In this document: piece by piece, positions 37,050-45,990 of the stretch
Numbering within the stretch: the stretch's first letter is position 1
Layout: every line of letters begins with the position of its first letter
Assembly: GCF_022549675.1 (NCBI RefSeq)
Contig: NZ_JAKZGR010000008.1
Span: forward strand, 166,331-230,330
Reading direction: 5' to 3'
DNA from: Belliella kenyensis
GTDB lineage: Bacteria > Bacteroidota > Bacteroidia > Cytophagales > Cyclobacteriaceae
Length of the DNA stretch: 64,000 nt
Translations under genes and position numbers: made by a program
The notes under the pieces: generated by a model
Databases searched by the model: none
What the model was told of the DNA's origin: nothing
What the model saw: only the letters and a program-made list of their open reading frames with translations

Positions 37050-38129
37050 CTAAATATAAAGTTCTCCCGTGATTTCTTTGACTCTTGCTACATATTCCTT
37101 GATCTGTTGTTCATTTTCTTTTTTGCAAATCAGCAATGCTTCAGGAGTATTCACAACAATCATATCTTCTAACCCTCCAATAACAACAACTTTCTTTTCA
37201 TTACTGTGTACCATACAGCCTTTACTGTCTACTAAGATAGTGTTTTGGTTATTGGAAGCATTTTGTGCACCATCTTTTTGGAAATTTTCCCAGGCACTGT
37301 TCCAAGTCCCTAGGTCATTCCAAGAAAAGTCAACAGGGATTATGAAAACATTTTTGGCTTTTTCCATGACAGCATAATCAATTGAAATTGGAGATATGTT
37401 TTCATATGCATATGCTATTGCTTGAGATTCGTGTGGCGTATTAAGAAAAGAAATAATATCCAGAAATATTTGAAATATTTGGGAAGCATATGTTTCGAAG
37501 CTATCAAGAATGTCACTTACTTTCCAAATAAATATACCTGAGTTCCATAGATAATTTCCCTCCGATAAGAACTTTGAAGCGAGCTCTCGGTGTGGTTTTT
37601 CTGTAAATCGAATCACTGGGTGGACCTCACCTTGGCTGTTTTCATATTGGATATAACCATATCCTGTATTTGCATGAGTTGGCTTGATTCCAAGCGTGAC
37701 CAATGCTTGATGCTGACTTGTAAATTCTAATGCTTTCAAACAGCTTTCGGTAAATAAATCAAGATCACCTATCAAATGGTCACTCGGTGCCACTATCAAG
37801 TTGGCATCTGGATTTATTTTATTCAATTTGAAAGAAATATAGGCAATACATGCAGCTGTATTTTTTCTCTCAGGTTCTGCGATGATGTTCTGTGCTGGAA
37901 GAAGTGGTAACTGGTCTTGAACGATTGAAACATACTCTTGGGATGTGACTACGAATATGTTTTCTTCAGGAATAAAAGAAACAAATCGCTCGAAAGTAGC
38001 TTGAATAAGGGTACTACCTGTATTGAGAATGTCTAGAAACTGCTTTGGAAAGCTCGACTTACTCATAGGCCAGAATCGACTCCCTACTCCTCCAGCCATG
38101 ATGGCAACATAGTGATTTTTATTTTTCAT
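37050..38129 (-). CDS. manC: Mannose-1-phosphate guanylyltransferase
   Basis: 359 residues. The nucleotide-binding signature is YVAIMAGGVGSRFWPMSKSSFPKQFLDIL (about 8-36), followed by PERKNTAACIAYI, VAPSDHLIGD, GYGYIQYE, FTEKPH, LWNSGIFIWKV and SIDYAVMEKA, all typical of GDP-mannose pyrophosphorylase. It makes GDP-mannose from mannose-1-phosphate and GTP. It lacks the C-terminal isomerase domain of bifunctional enzymes. Gaps of 19 bases on both sides keep it in the operon, suggesting mannose-derived sugars in the product. Confidence 0.95.
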   Translation of the reverse strand: MKNKNHYVAIMAGGVGSRFWPMSKSSFPKQFLDILNTGSTLIQATFERFVSFIPEENIFVVTSQEYVSIVQDQLPLLPAQNIIAEPERKNTAACIAYISFKLNKINPDANLIVAPSDHLIGDLDLFTESCLKALEFTSQHQALVTLGIKPTHANTGYGYIQYENSQGEVHPVIRFTEKPHRELASKFLSEGNYLWNSGIFIWKVSDILDSFETYASQIFQIFLDIISFLNTPHESQAIAYAYENISPISIDYAVMEKAKNVFIIPVDFSWNDLGTWNSAWENFQKDGAQNASNNQNTILVDSKGCMVHSNEKKVVVIGGLEDMIVVNTPEALLICKKENEQQIKEYVARVKEITGELYI

Positions 38130-38148
38130 ATTGAAGTTTTTTGGGCGA

Positions 38149-39024
38149 TTAAACAGGCTGGATTAGAATTTTTTTAGATTGAATGGAATAGAAAGATTTG
38201 GGCTTTGACTTGATATGGTAATGATGGTAAAGTCCCAGAAGTTGTAAAGGAATTCGAATAGTGTCTTTGAGTTTTAGTCTTGAGTCACCTACTTCAGTCC
38301 ATTGCAATAGGGGATATTCTAAAACACCGCGTTGCAAAGAAGTCTTCCCAAACTTTTCTTGAAGCCTTAGAAAAATCTCCACGTCAAACAACCAAGGAGT
38401 CTGGAAAGGAGCTTTGAAAAGAAAAGGAACAAGATTTCGTTGAAAAATTTTAGCTCCACATTGGGTATCCTGAAAGTTGGTCTTCAAAATAGTCTTGATA
38501 ATCTTTTTAATCATCTTACTCGCAAATGACCTGCTATCGTCCCTATTAATCGCTGCTCCAAGTCGCTGAATTCTGCTACCTACAATAGCTCCATATTGTG
38601 GATACGATTCCTTGAATTTAGCCATTTGAAGCCATTCCTCAGGAACTGTTGCTAAGTCAGCATCCAGAAAACCAATTAATTTGGATTCAAAGTTTCTGTA
38701 AACAGATAACATCCCCTGCCTTACAGCCTCTGCTTTTCCTCCATTTTTTTCCATATTGAGTACGGATACATTAGCTGGACATTCTGTCTGCAATCCTCTT
38801 AGCACTGCGAGTGTTCTGTCCTTGCTGCCGTCATTTACCAGGCAAAGCAATACCTCGGGATGTGCCAAAGCGAAATTTTTAAATTCATTGTAGGCGAATC
38901 TTTTTTCTTCATTGTAGCAAGGTACAATGATGGCGTATTGATGCTGCACTTCTGGCTTATGTTGCCATGCAACTTCTAAAAGCTGGTTAAGCTGGGATGA
39001 AAATTGAGTGTCGACTGTAAGCAT
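38149..39024 (-). CDS. Family 2 glycosyltransferase, dolichyl-phosphate sugar synthase-like
   Basis: 291 residues with a GT-A fold: IIVPCYNEEKRF, LLCLVNDGSKDRTLAVL (UDP/GDP-sugar binding), NGGKAEAVRQGM, IGFLDADLATVPEEW (metal-binding DAD) and QCGAKIFQR. This pattern is close to the ALG5/DPM-like group that charges a polyprenyl phosphate with one hexose. There is no membrane segment. It is first in the seven-gene operon, so the promoter must lie in 39025-39207, next to a TTCCA-N5-TGGAA motif. Confidence 0.9.
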   Translation of the reverse strand: MLTVDTQFSSQLNQLLEVAWQHKPEVQHQYAIIVPCYNEEKRFAYNEFKNFALAHPEVLLCLVNDGSKDRTLAVLRGLQTECPANVSVLNMEKNGGKAEAVRQGMLSVYRNFESKLIGFLDADLATVPEEWLQMAKFKESYPQYGAIVGSRIQRLGAAINRDDSRSFASKMIKKIIKTILKTNFQDTQCGAKIFQRNLVPFLFKAPFQTPWLFDVEIFLRLQEKFGKTSLQRGVLEYPLLQWTEVGDSRLKLKDTIRIPLQLLGLYHHYHIKSKPKSFYSIQSKKILIQPV

Positions 39025-39125
39025 GATAGAATGGATTTTGTTATGCCAAAGTATGATTCAAAGGCCAATCCAATATTTTAAATTATTGATTATCATATAT
39101 TTAAAAATATAATTAAAAATTTATT

Positions 39126-39140
39126 TTCCACATGATGGAA
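39126..39140. promoter_or_regulatory. TTCCA-N5-TGGAA motif, site 1
   Basis: TTCCACATGATGGAA lies in the divergent gap between the polysaccharide operon and the sigma-54 activator gene. Further TTCCAA half sites follow at about 39145 and 39165. The same palindrome recurs at 40580 and 45467. This makes it a candidate upstream activator site for the protein encoded at 39208-40557. Confidence 0.55.
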
Positions 39141-39207
39141 TAAATTCCAAATTATGTACACAAATTCCAAAGATTTCTTAAATTCACTCAACTAGAAATA
39201 TTCTCCA

Positions 39208-40557
39208 ATGGCACCATTTAAAATTTTCATTGTAGAAGATGATCCTTGGTATGGACAGATTCTTCATTATCACTTGAGCTTAAATCCAGATTATGAGGTC
39301 TGCTTATTTGAAACAGCTAAAGCCTGCCTATTAAAGCTTCACGAGCAGCCCGACTTGGTTACCGTGGATTTTTCTTTACCGGATATGGCTGGAGATAAAT
39401 TATTTGAAAAAGTAAAGGCCTTCGATCCAAGAATACCAGTTGTAGTAATCAGTTCACAAGAGGACATATCTGTGGCAGTCAGTTTATTAAAAGCCGGAGT
39501 AAGTGACTATTTGGTGAAAGATGAAGCGACCAAGGATTTGCTTTGGAATTCGGTCATTAAGATCAGAGAAAACCAATCCTTGAAAAAAGAGGTGGAAATA
39601 CTCAAAGAGGAACTGGGGCAGAAGTTTTTTTTTGAGAAAAGTATTATTGGAAAAAGTGCCTCACTTACCAAAGTATTTGGATTGATTGAAAAAGCAATCA
39701 AGACAAATATCAATGTATCTATCACAGGGGAGACTGGAACCGGAAAGGAAGTCGTAGCCAAAGCTATTCATTACAATAGTGAACGTAAAAAGAAAAACTT
39801 CGTAGCAGTCAATATGGCTGCAATTCCAAAGGATTTGGTAGAAAGTGAGCTTTTTGGCTATGAAAAAGGAGCTTTTACAGGAGCCCTTGCCAGAAAAATC
39901 GGAAAATTTGAAGAAGCGTCTGGTGGAACTTTATTTCTAGATGAAATTGCTGAAATGGATCTGAATATGCAATCGAAGCTCCTCCGGGTATTACAGGAAA
40001 GAGAATTAACAAGAGTTGGCGGAAATGAATCTGTCAAACTGGATGTAAGGATCATTACCGCAACCCATAAAAATCTGGCTGAAGAGGTAAAGAATGGTCA
40101 TTTCAGAGAGGACTTGTTTTTCCGTATCATGGGCTTACCTATAGAACTTCCTCCACTGAGGGATAGAGGGACAGATATTTTGATTTTAGCAAAGCATTTT
40201 GTGGACGAATTTGCCAAGAGCAATAAAATCCCTTCTATTGAATTCACTCAAGATGCAAAAAGCAAACTCATGAATTATGCTTTTCCTGGGAATATCAGAG
40301 AACTAAAAGCTGTTGTAGAATTGGCTGCGGTGATGGCAGACGAAAGCGTAATTGAAGAAAAAGACTTAAGCTTTTTCAGCACCCAAAAAGAGAAAAATCT
40401 TTTTCTGGAAGAGAAAACTTTGAGGCAACATACTTGTGATATAGTTCAGCATTACCTTGAAAAAAAACAGGGGGATGTGTTGGAAACCGCAAAAGTCTTG
40501 GATATTGGTAAAAGCACTATTTATAAAATGATTCAAGAAGGAGAAATTAAAATCTAA
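39208..40557 (+). CDS. NtrC-family sigma-54 dependent response regulator
   Basis: 449 residues. The receiver (about 1-120) has DD at 11-12 and phosphoacceptor Asp 54 in VTVDFSLPD. The AAA+ domain has Walker A GETGTGKE (about 173-180), the sigma-54 contact loop GAFTGA (near 220), Walker B GGTLFLDEI and FREDLFFRI. A Fis-type HTH closes the protein (DVLETAKVLDIGKSTIYKMIQEG). It should activate sigma-54 promoters when phosphorylated. It lies between the polysaccharide operon and the H-NOX/kinase operon, so both are plausible targets. Confidence 0.95.
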   Translation: MAPFKIFIVEDDPWYGQILHYHLSLNPDYEVCLFETAKACLLKLHEQPDLVTVDFSLPDMAGDKLFEKVKAFDPRIPVVVISSQEDISVAVSLLKAGVSDYLVKDEATKDLLWNSVIKIRENQSLKKEVEILKEELGQKFFFEKSIIGKSASLTKVFGLIEKAIKTNINVSITGETGTGKEVVAKAIHYNSERKKKNFVAVNMAAIPKDLVESELFGYEKGAFTGALARKIGKFEEASGGTLFLDEIAEMDLNMQSKLLRVLQERELTRVGGNESVKLDVRIITATHKNLAEEVKNGHFREDLFFRIMGLPIELPPLRDRGTDILILAKHFVDEFAKSNKIPSIEFTQDAKSKLMNYAFPGNIRELKAVVELAAVMADESVIEEKDLSFFSTQKEKNLFLEEKTLRQHTCDIVQHYLEKKQGDVLETAKVLDIGKSTIYKMIQEGEIKI

Positions 40558-40579
40558 CTTTCCATATTTCGGAGGAATT

Positions 40580-40594
40580 TTCCAATATATGGAA
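40580..40594. promoter_or_regulatory. TTCCA-N5-TGGAA motif, site 2
   Basis: TTCCAATATATGGAA lies about 105 bases upstream of the H-NOX start. A looser TTCC...GGAA pair sits just before it (about 40560-40577). Further downstream, TGGCATAGTATTGCAT (from 40656) resembles a sigma-54 -24/-12 promoter, but the GG-to-GC spacing is one base short, so that assignment is weak. Confidence 0.5.
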
Positions 40595-40699
40595 AAAAAG
40601 AAAAAAAATTAGTTGTTAATGTGCCAATTGAGCCTCATATTAAGGTTTATTGAAATGGCATAGTATTGCATTTGTATATAGGTTAAACTTAAGAAAACT

Positions 40700-41242
40700 A
40701 TGTACGGATTAGTCAACAAAGCAATACAGGACCTAATTACTACCAATTATGGAGAAGATAAATGGATGAAGATCAAAGAAAAAAGCAAAATTGATATTGA
40801 TTACTTTATCAGTACAGAGCCTTACGATGATTCAGTTACTTATCAGCTCGCTATAGCAGCTGCCCAAGAGTTGAACATCAGTGTTGATGAAGTCTTATAC
40901 TCCTTTGGAGAATGGTGGGTTTTGAAAACAAGCCTCCAAAAATACGGAGGCCTTATGAAAGCAGGAGGAAGCACCGTCAAGGAGTTTTTGACCAACCTTC
41001 CCTCTTTTCACGACCGAATCATGTTGATCTATCCCAAGCTTACTCCCCCTGAATTTAAAATAGATGAAAAAGGTGAAAATTGTTTAATTGTTCACTATTT
41101 TTCTAAGAGAGAAGGGCTGGTTGCTTTTATGAAAGGGCTGTTGTCTGGAATCGGTAAAATGTACGAGACGCCTGTAGAAATAGAACATGTATTTGGAAAA
41201 AGCTCTGGTGAGGAACATGAGGCATTTAAAGTAAGTTGGTGA
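40700..41242 (+). CDS. H-NOX heme nitric-oxide sensor
   Basis: 180 residues, the full length of a stand-alone H-NOX. The proximal heme ligand His is in LPSFHDRIMLIYP (His 104), and the propionate-binding YxSxR motif is YFSKR (133-137). The N-terminus MYGLVNKAIQDLI is typical. H-NOX proteins bind NO (and in some anaerobes O2) and regulate a co-encoded kinase or cyclase. The stop TGA overlaps the GTG start of the hybrid kinase, matching the usual H-NOX/HNOBA pairing. Confidence 0.95.
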   Translation: MYGLVNKAIQDLITTNYGEDKWMKIKEKSKIDIDYFISTEPYDDSVTYQLAIAAAQELNISVDEVLYSFGEWWVLKTSLQKYGGLMKAGGSTVKEFLTNLPSFHDRIMLIYPKLTPPEFKIDEKGENCLIVHYFSKREGLVAFMKGLLSGIGKMYETPVEIEHVFGKSSGEEHEAFKVSW

Positions 41243-44200
41243 GACACAATTTAGAACATATTACTTTCAGTATAAACCAGTTAAATCGGGTTTTCCCTTT
41301 TCACTTTGGGTTCGATGAAAAGGGAAAAATTCTCTTTATAGGTCCTAGTTTGGAAAAAATGCTGGGAGACATCAAAAACCAATTTTTTAATGAGCTTTTT
41401 AGCTTTGAACGTCCCAAGCTTCAACATGTTGATTTTATTGATTTAAGTAAATCCTTGGACAAAACCTTCCTCTTGAGGAGTAAAGAGCAAAAAAAGGCTC
41501 TTTTTAGGGGACAATTTGATTATTTTGAAGAGTTTAATTTTTTAATTTTCTTAGGGACTCCTTGGTTTGCTAACATAGAAGAGGTGGCTGCAAATGATCT
41601 TACCATCTCTGATTTTGCACCATTGGATCCTCTGATAGACCTTTTGCATTTGATCAAAAATCAAGAGCTGGTTACAGAAGATCTAAAAGAACTACTAGAT
41701 ACGATCAATTTCCAAAAACAAGAATTAGAGAAATTATCTTATGTCGCTAGTGCCAATGCCGAGGGTGTGCTTTTTACAGACAAGAATGGAAGAATAACCT
41801 ATGTGAATGAGGGATTTCTGAAAGAGACAGGATTTACAAAACCCGAAGTCTTGGGAAAAACTCTCATTGAAATAGGTATGGGGTCTTTGACCGAAAAACT
41901 CAAATTAGAACAAATGATTTCGGCCTTTTTTAAGCAAGAGCCATTCAAAATTGAGCTGAAAATGTATCGAAATGACGGCAGTTCTTTTGACGCAAGGGTA
42001 AATGGCCAACCGATTTTTAGCAATAAAGGTGAACTTTTGTATTTTTTCTCCCAAATAGAAAATGTTACGGTAGAAAAAGAAACCAAAAAAAGAATCAAAG
42101 ACTTTGAGGATACCTTTCGTATGGTACTAGAGTTCTCTGGTGACAATGTCTGGGAATATAATTTTATAACCAATAAAACTGTCTATTCTAATAAAAAAAA
42201 TAGCTTTTTTGGTTTTGAGATTAATGAAAAAATAGACTTAGTTAAACTTTGGTATGAGTCTATTTATGAAGAAGACCTCGCACTATTGGTTGAGAATGAT
42301 TATCAGTATAGAAATTCGCTCCTTTCGTCACATGATATTGAATACAGAATCAGATTGAAGGATGGTAGCATCAAGTGGGTAAGAGATCGGGGTATAGTAA
42401 TCCAAAAAGACCCGAATGGAAAGCCCCTTAAAATTATTGGTACACATTCAGATATCACCGAACAGAAAAATGCCCAACAGGAGCTTTTGATTGTAAACAA
42501 GAGACTGAGTAGCGTACTCAATGAACTCAAGGATGTGATTTGGTCAGTCACCTACCCTGAATTTAACGGGATTTTCTTTACCCCCTCAGCAGAAATGCTC
42601 TTTGGTTTGGATATGAATACCATGATGAAAGATAATTCATGGTGGGAAAAAGTGATACATCCTCAAGATCTCCACATATTCAAAGAAGTCATTTCAGAAG
42701 TTGAAGAGAAATCAGAATATGACAAAAATTATAGAATAATAACACCTGATGGACAGATCAAGTGGGTTCAAAATAAAGGCAAATTAATCTTTGAAAATAA
42801 TGTCCCAGTCCGAATGAATGGAATCTTAGTGGATATTACCGAACAGAAAAAAACGGAGGAACTACTTAAGACGGAAGAGAATCTAAAAAACATTCTAATA
42901 GAAATATCCTCCACCTACATCAATATGGATCTGGAAGAGGTAGACCACAAAATCCAAAACTCTTTACATAGAATTGGCAAATTTGTCAATGCAGATCGAG
43001 CGTATATTTTTAAATATGATTTGATAGAACAAACATGCTCCTGTACTTATGAATGGGTTCAAGAGGGTATTTCTGAGGAGCTTGAAAATTTACAAAAAAT
43101 TTCCATGCTGGATCTCCCATATTGGGTGAATGCCCATCAAAAAGGAATCCCGTTTTCAGTGGAAGACACATCAACTTTGGAAGAGAAGGGCTTAAAAGAA
43201 CTGAAGGATATTCTTGAGCCTCAAGGAATTCAAAGTCTTATTGCTATTCCTATGATTTACAAAAATGAGTTGTTAGGTTTTGTGGGTTTTGATGCTGTGC
43301 GTTCTAAACACACTTATTCTCAAAAAGAAATTGAATTACTCTTTGTCTTTGCGCAGATGCTTGTCAATGTACAAATGCGTAAGCAGGCTGAAAAGAGACT
43401 ATTTCACCAAGAGGAAAAGTTTAGAAATATCATCTCAAACATGAATTTAGGGCTTTTAGAAGTGGATTTGGATGAAAATGTTCTCCATGCCAACACTACA
43501 TTTTGTGAGATGTCTGGTTATACATTGACTCAGTTGGTGGGGTCAAAGGCCACAGATTTATTATTGGATGAAGATTCAAAAGTAAAAGTATTAGAAAGAT
43601 CAAAAAGTAGGATCGATGGAATTTCTGATTCTTATGAATTGCAATATAAGAGGCCTGATGGTACCACTAGATGGTGGTATATCAGTGGAGCGCCTAATTA
43701 TAACGACAAAAATGAATTGATAGGATCAATAGGAATTCACCTAGATATCACCGATCAAAAAACACTTGAAGTAGAACTAATTCGTCAGCGAGAAGAAGCA
43801 GAGAAATCAAAGCGGGCAAAAGAAATATTTTTTGCGAACATGAGCCACGAGATCCGAACACCCATGAACGCTATTGTAGGAATGAGTGAACAAATGGCTA
43901 AAACAACATTGGACAATAAACAAAAGTTGTTCTTGTCTACAATCCAAAGCTCTGCTAGCCACCTAACTGTTATAATTAAGGATATTTTGGATTTGTCAAA
44001 ATTAGAAGCAGGCAAAATGACTTTGGAATCCATAGGGTTTAAGATGGAAGAGGTCCTTCATAAAGCAATACAAATGATGTATTCCAAAGCCGAAGAAAAA
44101 GGATTAGATCTAGATGGGTTTTCGTGTGATTCAACCCTAGAGCCTATTCTAATCGGTGATCCTTATCGTATCAATCAAATTTTATTGAACTTGATATCCA

Positions 44201-45309
44201 ATGCAGTCAAATTTACTGAGAAAGGTCAAGTTCAAGTTTCATGTAAGGTGCTCAAAGACTACGGAGATGCTCAGAAAATAGCAATTCAAATTGTAGATAC
44301 TGGCATTGGCATGGATACCGCTTTTGTAGATGGAAATATTGAAAAATTCTCTCAGGAAGACTCTACCATTACAAGAAAGTTCGGAGGAACAGGTCTTGGT
44401 TTAAGCATTACCAAAGATTTGGTCAGTTTAATGGGGGGAGCGTTAGAAATAAAATCAAAAAAAGGAATAGGAACTCAAGTCAAAGTAACATTTACCTTAA
44501 AGAAAGGTACAGAGATAGATCTGCCAAAGGAAAGTGTTCTGAAAGTGGATTTGAAAAAACTGGAAGGTAAACGAGTTCTTGTCGTAGATGACAACCAATT
44601 CAATAGGCTTGTCGCTACCACAATCTTAGAACAATACAACCTGCAATTGACTACTGCCAGCAATGGGCAGGAGGCTGTAAATATTTGCCGCGATAAGGAA
44701 TTTGATTTGGTTTTGATGGATATACAAATGCCCGTGATGGATGGTGTCAAAGCAACCCGCATCATCCGAGATGAATTGCAAAAGTCAGTTCCAATTATCG
44801 CTCTGACAGCTTTTGCTATGAAAGGGGATGAAGAAAAATATCTCAGCTTGGGAATGAATGGCTATCTGGCCAAACCCTTTCAAGAAAAGGATGTTTTGAA
44901 AATATTGGGCAGTATATGGGAGATCAATAATAGGGAGATCAATCAACCTAGGTTAAATCCTATAAAAATTAAACAACTTTATAGCTTAGCTGAACTGGAA
45001 GCATTGGCTAAAGGAAACACAGAATTTGTGACTAAAATGATCAGTATTTTTGCGTCCAATGCGAAGGAAGCCATTCAGAACTTTAATTCAGGTTTAGAAA
45101 AAGGAGATTTTAATTTGATTAAAAAAACAGCTCATAAGGTCAAACCATCTATAAAAATGATGCAAATCACAGAGATATCAGATGAAATATCTGAGCTTGA
45201 AAAAGAGATCGAAGGGCAAAAAGATTCTCCACGCATGAAATATATCATCTCTACCATAGAACAAGTATTGCTAGAAGTTTTAAAAGATTTTAAACACAAA
45301 GGATTATAA
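41239..45309 (+). CDS. H-NOX-associated (HNOBA) hybrid histidine kinase with REC and HPt
   Basis: The start is set at GTG 41239 because it overlaps the H-NOX stop as GTGA. The N-terminal HNOBA domain (about 1-165) shows INQLNRVFPFHFGFD, FLGTPWF and DFAPLDPLIDLLHLIKNQE. Three PAS units (about 170-540), a GAF domain (about 555-715), a fourth PAS (about 720-850), HisKA (FFANMSHEIRTPMNAI, about 868), HATPase (NLISNAVKF, DTGIGM, GTGLGLSI), a receiver (VLVVDDNQFN, LVLMDIQMPVMDG, LAKPF, about 1110-1230) and an HPt domain (KKTAHKVKPS) follow. All phosphorelay residues are present. It is cytoplasmic and expected to be controlled by NO through H-NOX. Confidence 0.95.
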   Translation: MRHNLEHITFSINQLNRVFPFHFGFDEKGKILFIGPSLEKMLGDIKNQFFNELFSFERPKLQHVDFIDLSKSLDKTFLLRSKEQKKALFRGQFDYFEEFNFLIFLGTPWFANIEEVAANDLTISDFAPLDPLIDLLHLIKNQELVTEDLKELLDTINFQKQELEKLSYVASANAEGVLFTDKNGRITYVNEGFLKETGFTKPEVLGKTLIEIGMGSLTEKLKLEQMISAFFKQEPFKIELKMYRNDGSSFDARVNGQPIFSNKGELLYFFSQIENVTVEKETKKRIKDFEDTFRMVLEFSGDNVWEYNFITNKTVYSNKKNSFFGFEINEKIDLVKLWYESIYEEDLALLVENDYQYRNSLLSSHDIEYRIRLKDGSIKWVRDRGIVIQKDPNGKPLKIIGTHSDITEQKNAQQELLIVNKRLSSVLNELKDVIWSVTYPEFNGIFFTPSAEMLFGLDMNTMMKDNSWWEKVIHPQDLHIFKEVISEVEEKSEYDKNYRIITPDGQIKWVQNKGKLIFENNVPVRMNGILVDITEQKKTEELLKTEENLKNILIEISSTYINMDLEEVDHKIQNSLHRIGKFVNADRAYIFKYDLIEQTCSCTYEWVQEGISEELENLQKISMLDLPYWVNAHQKGIPFSVEDTSTLEEKGLKELKDILEPQGIQSLIAIPMIYKNELLGFVGFDAVRSKHTYSQKEIELLFVFAQMLVNVQMRKQAEKRLFHQEEKFRNIISNMNLGLLEVDLDENVLHANTTFCEMSGYTLTQLVGSKATDLLLDEDSKVKVLERSKSRIDGISDSYELQYKRPDGTTRWWYISGAPNYNDKNELIGSIGIHLDITDQKTLEVELIRQREEAEKSKRAKEIFFANMSHEIRTPMNAIVGMSEQMAKTTLDNKQKLFLSTIQSSASHLTVIIKDILDLSKLEAGKMTLESIGFKMEEVLHKAIQMMYSKAEEKGLDLDGFSCDSTLEPILIGDPYRINQILLNLISNAVKFTEKGQVQVSCKVLKDYGDAQKIAIQIVDTGIGMDTAFVDGNIEKFSQEDSTITRKFGGTGLGLSITKDLVSLMGGALEIKSKKGIGTQVKVTFTLKKGTEIDLPKESVLKVDLKKLEGKRVLVVDDNQFNRLVATTILEQYNLQLTTASNGQEAVNICRDKEFDLVLMDIQMPVMDGVKATRIIRDELQKSVPIIALTAFAMKGDEEKYLSLGMNGYLAKPFQEKDVLKILGSIWEINNREINQPRLNPIKIKQLYSLAELEALAKGNTEFVTKMISIFASNAKEAIQNFNSGLEKGDFNLIKKTAHKVKPSIKMMQITEISDEISELEKEIEGQKDSPRMKYIISTIEQVLLEVLKDFKHKGL

Positions 45310-45466
45310 AACAAAATCAAATTGCAACAGGGCGAATGTCAAAGGTTGATCAAGAAAGCGCAATGCTAAATCGTCACCTTAACCTGGCAACGTACTGTCG
45401 CCTCCCATACTTAGGACGAAAATGATATAATGCGTCTTTAGGATGATGATGGAAGGTAAATTAATT

Positions 45467-45481
45467 TTCCAAAAAATGGAA
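45467..45481. promoter_or_regulatory. TTCCA-N5-TGGAA motif, site 3
   Basis: TTCCAAAAAATGGAA lies between the hybrid kinase and the stand-alone receiver gene, about 115 bases upstream of the latter. It is followed by CCATAAAACGGAAAG, a possible degenerate second site. The rest of 45310-45595 has no gene. Confidence 0.5.
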
Positions 45482-45514
45482 TCCTAGTCCATAAAACGGA
45501 AAGTATTAATCCAT

Positions 45515-45547
45515 AAAGTGCCTCAGATTGTATCTGAGGCACTTTTT
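45515..45547 (+). terminator. Strong intrinsic terminator
   Basis: AAAGTGCCTCAGAT pairs perfectly with ATCTGAGGCACTTT across a three-base loop, followed by a T-run. It lies 206 bases after the hybrid kinase stop and 49 bases before the receiver start, so it separates the two transcripts or attenuates read-through into the receiver gene. Confidence 0.85.
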
Positions 45548-45595
45548 ATTTGTGGCATTCTAATGGAAACACAACTGAATAAATAAAATGATGAT

Positions 45596-45982
45596 ATGAA
45601 AGATTTAAAAAACATGAGAGCCTTTATCGTAGATGATGATCCATTTTGGACAGCAATTCTTCAGCAATTATTAGAAGGCTTGGGCTTTACTAAAATTTCC
45701 ACATTTGAAAGTGGCGAAGCTTGTATTGAGAATATACACCTAAATCCAGCACTGATTTTTTTAGACTATCAAATGGGAAAATCTAATGGCTTAGATGTAC
45801 TTCAGCAAGTGAAAGCTTATTACCCAGAAATTGAGGTGGTGTTTTGTACTGCACTCGAAGATTTACAAGTGGCCATAAGTGCTATAGAATTTGGGTCGGC
45901 AGAATACCTACTGAAGGCCAATGCAACTGAAGAGCAGATTTCTGAAATCATTGAAAACTTCCAAAAGTCTCCTATACTTTAA
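45596..45982 (+). CDS. Stand-alone CheY-like response regulator
   Basis: 128 residues, receiver only: acidic DDD (13-15), phosphoacceptor Asp 57 in IFLDYQMGKSNG, Thr in VFCTALED and Lys in YLLKANAT. It resembles the receiver of the NtrC protein at 39208 (FEtakaC/FESGEAC, VAISAIEFGSAEYLLK versus VAVSLLKAGVSDYLVK). It may therefore compete for phosphate from the H-NOX-linked HPt, or be an output without DNA-binding domain. It ends 8 bases before the DUF4184 frame. Confidence 0.9.
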   Translation: MKDLKNMRAFIVDDDPFWTAILQQLLEGLGFTKISTFESGEACIENIHLNPALIFLDYQMGKSNGLDVLQQVKAYYPEIEVVFCTALEDLQVAISAIEFGSAEYLLKANATEEQISEIIENFQKSPIL

Positions 45983-45990
45983 TCAATACC

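Noticed and set aside
40656..40671. TGGCAT...TTGCAT as a sigma-54 promoter of the H-NOX operon
   Set aside because: The distance between the GG and GC elements is one base short of the strict spacing, so it is mentioned only as a weak candidate.
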